Below, in pieces: positions 1 to 7,200 of a stretch of 9,112 nt of DNA. The position numbers and the translations under genes were made by a program. Under the pieces are notes generated by a model. The model had not been told where the DNA came from. It saw nothing but the letters and a program-made list of their open reading frames with translations, and did not search any database. Each line of letters opens with the position of its first letter. The first letter of the stretch is position 1. Origin of the DNA: Candidatus Krumholzibacteriia bacterium (GTDB taxonomy: Bacteria > Krumholzibacteriota > Krumholzibacteriia > LZORAL124-64-63); the NCBI GenBank assembly GCA_027056825.1, contig JALUJS010000387.1, forward strand, positions 1 to 9,112, given 5' to 3'.

Positions 1-663
1 ATCGATCATCTCCGGCGTGTAGAGGCAATTGTCCTGGTCGTCGCGGGGGAAGGTCCCGATGCGGCCGCCGTTGGCGAACGCGCTGATGGTGCCGTCGGGT
101 AGGCGCAAGGCCACCCAGTAGGCCCCGTGACCTCCCTTGCCGGGGCCGACCATCTCCATGATCCACGCCTCGCGGGGATCCCCGATGCAGAACGATTCGC
201 CGCTGCTGCGGTAGCCGAACTCGCCCACGAGGCGGCCCATGACCTCGACGCACTCCCGGGCGGTGGCCGCGCGCTGCAGGGCCAGGCGCATGAGCTGCCA
301 GTAGTGGAGCATGCCGTCGGGATTGACCAGTTCGGGACGCCCCCCGGTGGTGGTTTCGGCGATGGAGACCTGCCTGTCGTTCATCAGGTTCACCACGCCG
401 TAGGTGTGGGGCGGATAGGGAATCTCGCCCAGGATCTTGCCGTCCCAGCCCTTGATCTGCTGGACCTCGCCCGGTTCGTGATCCGCGGCCGGGATCCTGC
501 TCAGGTGGGGGTGGAACTCGCCGTCGCAGGTGTAGGTGACGAACACAGAGCCGTCGGCGCTGGCGCCGGGGCTGACGATGAGGTTGGTGCAGGCGAGGCC
601 TGAACCCGTCAGGACGAGGACCAGGGCCGGGATCACGGCAATTGTCAGGATATTACGCAACAT
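1..663 (-). CDS. C69-family (PepD-like) peptidase, secreted, N-terminal part (cut by left edge)
   Basis: Reading from ATG at 663 there are 221 uninterrupted codons to base 1, with no stop, so the C-terminus lies outside the window; family members usually have roughly 450-550 residues. Residues 1-24 form a short hydrophobic leader ending GLA, directly before Cys25 in ACTNLIVSPGASADGS. That is the usual N-terminus of C69 Ntn-hydrolases, in which the Cys exposed by cleavage is the nucleophile. Further family-like blocks are NLMNDRQVSIAETTTGG (92-108), SFCIGDPREAWIMEM (157-171), YWVALRLPDGTISAFANGGR and a following GTFPRDD. The family cleaves dipeptides or short peptides; the leader suggests export. 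The start is supported by a GGAGAGG ribosome site 10 bases upstream. It lies 94 bases after the HD-GYP gene on the same strand, so it may be co-transcribed or have its own promoter. Family assignment is firm; exact substrate is unknown. Confidence 0.9.
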   Translation of the reverse strand, partial: MLRNILTIAVIPALVLVLTGSGLACTNLIVSPGASADGSVFVTYTCDGEFHPHLSRIPAADHEPGEVQQIKGWDGKILGEIPYPPHTYGVVNLMNDRQVSIAETTTGGRPELVNPDGMLHYWQLMRLALQRAATARECVEVMGRLVGEFGYRSSGESFCIGDPREAWIMEMVGPGKGGHGAYWVALRLPDGTISAFANGGRIGTFPRDDQDNCLYTPEMID

Positions 664-757
664 GATGAGGACGCCTCTCCGGGTTGAAAGGGGATCGGGA
701 ACCTGTCGGGTCGTCTCAAGGCGGTTGCGTCACTCTAGCAGGATCGGCCGGGGGATT
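664..757. other. 94-base gap between HD-GYP and C69 genes, no clear promoter or terminator
   Basis: Only the C69 ribosome site (680-674) is convincing. A TTGAGA occurs on the minus strand without a good partner -10 box, and no stem followed by a T-run is present. Read-through from the upstream operon therefore remains possible. Confidence 0.4.
674..680 (-). promoter_or_regulatory. Ribosome binding site of the C69 peptidase
   Basis: On the minus strand GGAGAGG lies 10 bases before the ATG at 663. It is the best Shine-Dalgarno match in the 94-base gap and fixes the start just before the hydrophobic leader. Confidence 0.7.
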
Positions 758-2221
758 CTAGATATGGGTTTTTTCCTGTTCCAGGGCGACATGCTCGGGG
801 ATGGAGTCCGCGAGATCACTGATGGTATCCTGGTATTGATCCCGAATGGCGAGGAAACGGGGCAGGTTGTCGAGGAAGAGGTCGACCAGTCCGGGATCGA
901 AATGTTTCCCGCGTTCGGCCTTGATGATATCCAACACCTTGTCCAGGGGCATGGCGGGGCGGTAGACCCGGTCGCAGGAGATGGCGTCGAAAACATCCAC
1001 CAGGGCGACAATGCGGCCATAGATGTGGATGTCCTGGCCCGCGAGGCCGCGTGGATAGCCGGAACCGTCCCATTTTTCGTGATGCTGGTGGGCGATGATG
1101 GCGGCGGCCTTCAGGATCGGCCGCTCGCTCTTGGCCAGGATCCGGTGCCCGATTTCAGCGTGGGTCTGCATGAGGCGGTATTCCTCGGCGGTCAGTTTAC
1201 CGGGTTTATTGAGTATGCGGTCGGGAATGCCGATTTTCCCCACATCATGCATGGGCGAGGCCATGCGGATCAGTTCGGCCTCGTCCGTGTCGAGTCCCGC
1301 CAGCTGAGCCAGTTCGAAGCTCATGTCACCCACGCGGACGGTGTGGTTGGCCGTCTCCAGGGACCGGCTCTCAACCACCTGACCCAGGGTGATGACCACC
1401 TCCTTCTGCGTTTCGACGATCTCCCGTTCGCGGGCACGGTTCAGGGCGCGCGAGGATTGGAGCTGAGCGGCCATGGTGTTGACCGTCGAGGCCAGCAGCC
1501 CCATCTCCGTGAAGTCCTGCACGGTCATGGGGGTATCCAGGTCTCCGCGACCGATACGCTCGAGGCCTTCCCGCACCCGGCTTAAGGGCCGAAAGAGCAG
1601 GGACATCAGGACCGCGGCCACGGCCATGGCCGCGACCAGCAGGATGGACATGACCTTCAACAGGGCGCGGCGGCTCGCCTGGACCTTCCGGTCGATGAAA
1701 TGGGTATCGTATGAGACGACAACCGAACCCAGATTGCTGCCATTGGCATGCCGGATGGGGGTCCGGACGATCAGTTCGCTGCCGGCCAGGTACATGTCCT
1801 CGTCCTGCCGGATGTTTTGCCACTCGACCGATGCGGTCCGCGCCGGAGGATGATAGGGCGTCCCGAGGGTGTTGGGCTTGGGGGATCCCAGGATGTTCCC
1901 GTTGTGGTCCAGGATCTCCACGTCCATGAGCTGGCGCCGGGAGTCCATGATTTCCTTGGCCAGGGGCATCAGGGCCAGTTCGGGAAAGTCGCTCAGAAGG
2001 GGATCGGAACTGACCATGGCCAGGTTGCGGGCTTCCAGCAGGATCTGGGTCTGCGCCTCGGTGATCAGTGTGTCCTGCAGGTTCTTTTCGTTGGCCTGGA
2101 TGATCACACCGGTGGACAAGCCCACCATCACCGCAGCGGCCACCGATGCGATCACGCGCAGGCTGATGATGACCCTGCGGTTATTGGGACGTTGGAAATC
2201 CTTGTCCGTGGCTTGTGTCAT
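758..2221 (-). CDS. Membrane sensor HD-GYP protein (predicted cyclic-di-GMP phosphodiesterase)
   Basis: 487 residues. A membrane segment at about 18-41 and another at about 188-209 bracket an extracytoplasmic region of about 145 residues. Its ...VEILDHNGNILGS... and ...IVRTPIRHANGSNLGSVVVSYD stretches resemble a single-Cache (PAS-like) ligand sensor. A HAMP linker follows at about 207-260 (RPLSRVREGLERIGRGDLD), then a short helical segment and the HD-GYP domain at about 272-465. The domain is complete: H293, HD at 325-326 with GKIGIPD, H354, HH at 380-381, DGSGYP at 385-390, and VDVFDAI at 408-414. The ESRSLETANH start and the DNLPRFLAIRDQY end fit the HD-GYP branch with ExRSxET rather than ExRDxxT. 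Established family role: hydrolysis of c-di-GMP, sometimes cGAMP, using a metal centre; all ligands look intact. Its ATG overlaps the stop of the upstream barrel gene (ATGA), so expression is probably coupled. The sensed ligand is unknown. C-terminal tail 466-487 is short and unremarkable. Confidence 0.96.
   Translation of the reverse strand: MTQATDKDFQRPNNRRVIISLRVIASVAAAVMVGLSTGVIIQANEKNLQDTLITEAQTQILLEARNLAMVSSDPLLSDFPELALMPLAKEIMDSRRQLMDVEILDHNGNILGSPKPNTLGTPYHPPARTASVEWQNIRQDEDMYLAGSELIVRTPIRHANGSNLGSVVVSYDTHFIDRKVQASRRALLKVMSILLVAAMAVAAVLMSLLFRPLSRVREGLERIGRGDLDTPMTVQDFTEMGLLASTVNTMAAQLQSSRALNRAREREIVETQKEVVITLGQVVESRSLETANHTVRVGDMSFELAQLAGLDTDEAELIRMASPMHDVGKIGIPDRILNKPGKLTAEEYRLMQTHAEIGHRILAKSERPILKAAAIIAHQHHEKWDGSGYPRGLAGQDIHIYGRIVALVDVFDAISCDRVYRPAMPLDKVLDIIKAERGKHFDPGLVDLFLDNLPRFLAIRDQYQDTISDLADSIPEHVALEQEKTHI
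2218..2221 (-). other. ATGA stop/start overlap (barrel-TPR gene to HD-GYP gene)
   Basis: On the minus strand the TGA of the barrel-TPR gene (2220-2218) is embedded in the ATG of the HD-GYP gene (2221-2219). A GAAGG lies about 12 bases upstream inside the preceding gene. This arrangement usually means termination-reinitiation coupling within one mRNA. Confidence 0.9.
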
Positions 2222-4281
2222 TTTCCGACGGCCTTCAACTGCTTGATCCGGGCACGGTGGTCATAGGCCCGGGCCAGATAACCCTGCGCGCGCTCATCAC
2301 CGGGTACGACTTCCAGGGCCTTTTCCCAGATGGAAATGGCCTGATCGAGGTGGCCGGCGGCGAACGCCTCCATCCCCTGGACCAGGTATTCCTGTTTCAG
2401 GTTCTCCGCCACCTGCTGGTAGTCCGGGGCGCTGGACGAGACCAGTTCCCAGTAACGGATGGCGTCCTCGCGGCGGTTCTCGTTCAGGGCGCGGACTCCC
2501 TCGCGATACAGCCGTCCGATTTCGGCTTGGCGCTTGAACGGCAGATCGGCGTAACGGGGCTTGCGGGGTGCTTGCCGGCCCGATTCCACGGTTGCGGTTT
2601 CCTTGCCATCAGCTGCGGACACAGCGGAATGCGCCGGGGCGGACGCCGCCCGGGCCTGCTGTTGGAGCTTCTCCACGATACGGGCCTGATCATGCAGATG
2701 CGCGTTGTCCGGGATCAGCCGTCGGGCCTCATCAAGCGCCTGCCCGGCCGCGGCGAAATCCCCGGCCTGGGCCCGGGCCACGGCCTGGTCGGCAAGGTTT
2801 TCACACTTTATGACCATGCTCTTGCGGACGGTTTCCAGGAAGGTGCGGGCATCATGATCGTTGGGGTCCAGGTTGATGATGGCCTGGAATCCGTCCCGGG
2901 CCTGGATCAGATCCCCCGCGGCGAAGCTCTCGAGAGCCTGGTCCAGAAGCTGGCGCATCTCCCGGCTGCGGGCGACCTCCTGGTCATTCCGCTCCCTTAC
3001 CGCCTGGAGTTCAGTTCTGGCTGCGGTCTGCCCGGGATCCAGGTTCAAGGAGGTCTGGTACGCCAGGACGGAGGACGTGAAGTCACCCTGGTCACGCTTG
3101 TCGCGGGCCTGCATGAGGTAGGCCCGGGCCTCCAGGCGATCGAGGTCGCCGCGGCTTGGGTCCAGGACGCGGAGGGTGGATATCAGGTCCCGGGCAGCCA
3201 GGTAATCGCCCTGGTCCAGCGCGTTGAGGATCCGGGTATGGAGTTCGCCGATGCGGGATTCCTCCTGGCGGGCGAACATGGCGGCCAGACGACTTTGGAA
3301 GGCCTTTTCCCGGGCTGCGAGAGCTTTCCTGCGTTTCCGGGCGCTGGTCTCACCGAAGGCCAGCCTCAATCCGAATCGGTGCACGCCGGCGATGATGTTG
3401 TCCTCGAAGGCGTAGTCGAAGGCCAGGTCCCGGATCTTCAGCCCGGCGCCCGCAGTCAGCATCCCGTCGTTGGAACCGCAACGCAGGGACAGGGTGCGCA
3501 AAAGGGTGAGCTCTGCGCCGGCATGGAACTGATTGTCCATATCGCGGGTCTTGTCCGTATCGGCGACCAGCAACAGATCCAGGTTCCGGCCCAGCCCGGT
3601 GGCCAGGGCGGCGCCCAGCCGGACCCCGGTGGGGTCGGGCACGCTTTCATCCCGCAGGCGCAGGGAAGGTTCCATGAAGTTACGGATGGACATGCCCAGG
3701 CTCAGGCCACGAGCCAGCGGGGATTCCAGGCCCATGGCGCGCAGGGGTTGCACGGATACTCCCATGTCCAGCCCCAGGGCGCCGTCGCTGAATCCGGCCA
3801 GGGTCTGTTGCTGGTACTTGGCGGCCAATCCCAGGCGCCAGGCGCCGCCGAGGGTGCGGCCGAAACCGATCATGATCTCGTTTTCCGCGTCGCTCAGGTC
3901 CTGGTCGCCAAGGGTGGCCCGATCATCGCGCTGTTCGATGCCGTCCACCGCGAAACGACGGAAGGCGAGCCCGAAGACGCCCAGACGCCAATTGGGCAGG
4001 GCGATGGCGCCCATGCGTTCGCTGAAGCCCAGTCCGATCAGGTTCGAACTCGAAGCATAGAAGCTGGTGCGGTCCACCGTGGCCAGACCGGCGGGATTCC
4101 AGACCATCATGGCGGGATCACCGTCCATGGCGACATAGGCGCCGCCCAGGGACAGGGCGCGTTCCCCTGCGCCGCGGGCGAACACCGAGCGCCCTCCCCC
4201 GTCGTCCATGCCGAGGGCGGACGGGATGCCGGTCAGGATCATCAGGCCCAGGATGGCGCTCATGCGCAGGGAGGTCTTCAT
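2218..4281 (-). CDS. PorV/PorQ-like outer-membrane beta-barrel fused to periplasmic TPR tail
   Basis: 687 residues. Residues 1-24 form a signal peptide (MKTSLR, hydrophobic core LGLMILTGI, cleavage likely after SALG). The mature start GAGERALSLGGAYVAMDGDP (37-56) followed by WNPAGLA (61-67) is the hallmark of the PorV/PorQ/UPF0164 branch of FadL-like barrels. Alternating strands run to about residue 310, closing with HRFGLRLAFG (301-310), a typical last barrel strand. A charged Lys/Arg/Ala-rich linker (311-340) leads to a second half absent from ordinary PorV proteins. This half holds about six TPR-like helical pairs, near 348-374, 388-416, 443-475, 493-527, 587-618 and 632-662, several with the LDP or VP turn. 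An Ala-rich, low-complexity linker at 541-578 splits the TPRs into four plus two. Barrel topology places the tail in the periplasm. In type IX secretion PorV binds the C-terminal domains of cargo; here a protein with such a domain is encoded immediately upstream, with an ATGA overlap. Barrel family is firm; a role in secretion is inference. Confidence 0.92.
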   Translation of the reverse strand: MKTSLRMSAILGLMILTGIPSALGMDDGGGRSVFARGAGERALSLGGAYVAMDGDPAMMVWNPAGLATVDRTSFYASSSNLIGLGFSERMGAIALPNWRLGVFGLAFRRFAVDGIEQRDDRATLGDQDLSDAENEIMIGFGRTLGGAWRLGLAAKYQQQTLAGFSDGALGLDMGVSVQPLRAMGLESPLARGLSLGMSIRNFMEPSLRLRDESVPDPTGVRLGAALATGLGRNLDLLLVADTDKTRDMDNQFHAGAELTLLRTLSLRCGSNDGMLTAGAGLKIRDLAFDYAFEDNIIAGVHRFGLRLAFGETSARKRRKALAAREKAFQSRLAAMFARQEESRIGELHTRILNALDQGDYLAARDLISTLRVLDPSRGDLDRLEARAYLMQARDKRDQGDFTSSVLAYQTSLNLDPGQTAARTELQAVRERNDQEVARSREMRQLLDQALESFAAGDLIQARDGFQAIINLDPNDHDARTFLETVRKSMVIKCENLADQAVARAQAGDFAAAGQALDEARRLIPDNAHLHDQARIVEKLQQQARAASAPAHSAVSAADGKETATVESGRQAPRKPRYADLPFKRQAEIGRLYREGVRALNENRREDAIRYWELVSSSAPDYQQVAENLKQEYLVQGMEAFAAGHLDQAISIWEKALEVVPGDERAQGYLARAYDHRARIKQLKAVGK
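4278..4281 (-). other. ATGA stop/start overlap (large surface protein to barrel-TPR gene)
   Basis: The TGA ending the large protein (4280-4278) overlaps the ATG of the barrel-TPR gene (4281-4279). An AAGGTGG purine-rich stretch lies about ten bases upstream inside the coding sequence and may serve as ribosome site. Second of two identical overlaps in this operon. Confidence 0.9.
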
Positions 4282-7200
4282 CGGACCACCCCCACCTTGC
4301 GCAGGGCCCGGGCGCCCGAACCATCGTCGTAGACCACTCTCAACTCGGCCAGGTAAACGCCGTTGCGCACCGGTTGGCCGCGCCCGTTGACACCTTGCCA
4401 GATGTCATCCTGGTGCAGCCCGGCGGACTTCGGCTCATCGGTGAGCAGGACCGACACGACCCGGCCGTGAGGGGTGAGGATGCGCAGGGAGACCCGGCCG
4501 GCTGCCGGCAGGTTGTAGGCGAAGGTCGTGGCTTCGTTTCCGGCGGCGAACGGATTGGGGAAGTTGATGAAGGAACTGGAGAGGTCCAGTTCGCTGATGT
4601 TGCCCACCCGGGTCGAGAAGGGGAACGCCACGCCGGAGGCCGCGCCCACGTGGACCGGCGTATTGGCGGATCCGGCCTGGTTCGCGACGATGTCTCCGAC
4701 ATCGACATACAGTCTGAACTGGCCGCTGGGAGCGGTGTCCCGGATCTGAACGGCGATGGTCACGGCGCGGGATCCGCCCGCGGGGATTTCCGGGCTTGAT
4801 GTGGGAACCAGGGTGACGGATTCGGCATCGGGGGCGATGTCGGCGGCCTCGGCCACGAGGTCTTCGCCGCTCATCAGACGCAGGGCCTGGACGGCGACGC
4901 CGCCGGCGAGCATATCCTTGGCGCCCTGACCGGCGTCGGGTGGGGAAAGATGGATATTCAGGGCCGAAAGTTCGATGGCCCCGAACCCGGAAGCCGAGGG
5001 GTTGGCGAGGGACAGCGACATGGCCGGCACGAAGGACCCGTCCCTGGGAAGCAGGGCCGGTATGAGGTCCGTGTAGGCGACAAGCAGCTCATCGGCCGGT
5101 TGGACGATGTTCGTGGTCCCGGAATTGATATACACCTGGCCGCCGCCGGGCAGGGCCGCCGAGGCGGGCGCACCGCTTACGGCGTCATGGGCCGAGATTC
5201 CCTCTTCCCCGAGGACGACTTCCATGGCCAGGGACGGAGCGTCGGTCTTGATGTCCAGCAGGATCTCCAGCGACACCGGCAGCGCGCCCGGTTCCAGGGA
5301 AATGGGTTCCAGGGGAACCGGGATCACACCATCTGCGGCGCCCGGTTCGATGACCACGCCCGGGAAGGATGCGCCCCTCTGCACGCGGATCCTGTCCAGG
5401 ATCAGGTCGGGATCCAGGGGATTGTGCTCCCCGTCGAGGAATTCCAGGACCAGGCCGTCACAGACCAGGGCGGCACTGCCTGCCGCATGGGGATTGGACA
5501 GCAGGAGACTCATGGTCTGGACATCGCGTGAGCCTCGGGCCAGGGTCGGGGCGAGGGTCCCGCTGCCTGAGACCTGCAAGGTGGTTGCCGGTGAGACCAG
5601 GACCACCGGGTCGCCCACAGCGGCGGTGGCGAGTGTCACCGGGACCGGGTTGTTCATGTTGCCGTCCCGGGCGTCCAGACCCTCGGGAGCGGCCAGGTGG
5701 GCGACAAGATGGCCCAAGGGGGCGGTGGGGGCGATATCACCGAGAATGGTCAGCTCCCTGGTGGCGTTGCCGGGCACGGTCAGTGGAGGAGAGAGAGGCA
5801 GAACCAGGAGGGTGTCTCCGACCGTGGCCGCAGAACCGCTGAAATATTCACCAAGGGCATCCTTCAGGGTGAGCCACTCGAGCAGGGAATCGGGCAGGGT
5901 GATGACGGCGCCGCTGCTGTCATGCAGGGAGAAGCTGACCTGGCCGACCTCGATGGTGGAGGCGTCATCCCCCGAATTGTTCGCTGCCTGGAACGTGAGC
6001 AGGGGCACATCCCTCTGGCCGGGTTCGGCGTATGTGACCTGATGCGTCACCACGGCGATGTCCAGCCCGGCGGCGGGGGATACCAGGATGGCTTGGCCCG
6101 TTTGCAGCGGGTAAGCTCCCTGCCCCATGAGGACGGGCACCTCGTGGTTGTCCACGGCGTCCTTGCCGTTGAACCAGGTCGCATCCTCGATGCTGATCTG
6201 GAACGAAGGGGCGGTGGAATTCAGATCCAGGTCGAGCCTCACCCCGAGGGTTACCGGTTCCTCGCTGGTGATCTGAACCGGGCGGTCGAACACGAGGTCC
6301 AGCGGACCGGCCACATCGGGCAGGTCCGTCCGGTCCAGGTAGATTTCGGTTCCCTCGCTGACGGTGATCCTGTCCAGGAGGGCCGTCGGAGAGATCACCG
6401 AGCCGCCCTCGGTCTCGGCGAACCGCAGGGAGAAGCCGGTCAGATGGGCGTTGGCGGTTTCGGCGTCGCCGGGGTTCATGAAGGTCAGGGTCAACGGGAC
6501 CAGGCCCGCCTGGCCGCGGTTGACCGAGAAGGGCAGGTTGATGGTCGGATACAGTTCCAGGTGGCCCACGGGATTGAAGATCCGGTGGGGCGAGGACGGG
6601 GTTGCGATGGACCTGCGCACCTGGGCGCCGGCGGTGCTGCCCTCGGCGTTACCGACGATGACGACCGTGCCCGGGGCCTGCCCCGTGTACGGCCAGGTGA
6701 TCGCGGCCGTCTGTCCGGGAGCAAGGGAGGCCAGGGAGGCGGGGGCCGGCTCTCCCAGAACCATGAGCCCCGCCCCCGAATCGATACTGACGGTCGGAGT
6801 GACTGCCGAGAGTGTTTCGGCGCCCGCGTTGGTGATCGTCATGGTCAGTGAGCCGGTCTGGCCGACGTTGGAGATCCCGGAGTCGAAGGCCAGGGATGTG
6901 CGCAGGGGCGAGGTCGTGATGATCAACATGCCGCCTGCGGGCACGGTTCGGTCCAGGGGACCGTCGTTGTCCGAGGCGACGACAAGGCCGTTGACAGGAA
7001 CCGAGAGTTCAACCGTCACCGAATCCCGGGGCACGGACGCAACATCGACGCCGACGAACAGTCGCAGCCCCTGGGAGGGAATCACCCTGTCGAGAACGGT
7101 GCTGGTCCATGAGGAGCCGGCCACCGCAAGCGGGCCCAGGAGGATATCGTCCCCGGCGCCTGATCCGAATTCACCGTCACCGCCGTCGGCCCACAGCCTC

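Noticed and set aside
664..757. Rho-independent terminator after the HD-GYP gene
   Set aside because: GC-rich bases can pair weakly, but there is no stable stem followed by a run of T on the minus strand.
536..1585. Plus-strand open frame of 349 codons across the C69/HD-GYP junction
   Set aside because: It runs antisense through two well-supported genes and the gap between them, with no domain or credible ribosome site. It is a mirror frame of high-GC coding DNA.
2215..4332. Long plus-strand open frame of 705 codons opposite the barrel-TPR gene
   Set aside because: It mirrors the minus-strand gene in GC-rich DNA, lacks any recognisable domain, and is rich in Gly/Gln/His-type mirror residues. 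The minus frame has a signal peptide, barrel motifs and TPRs.
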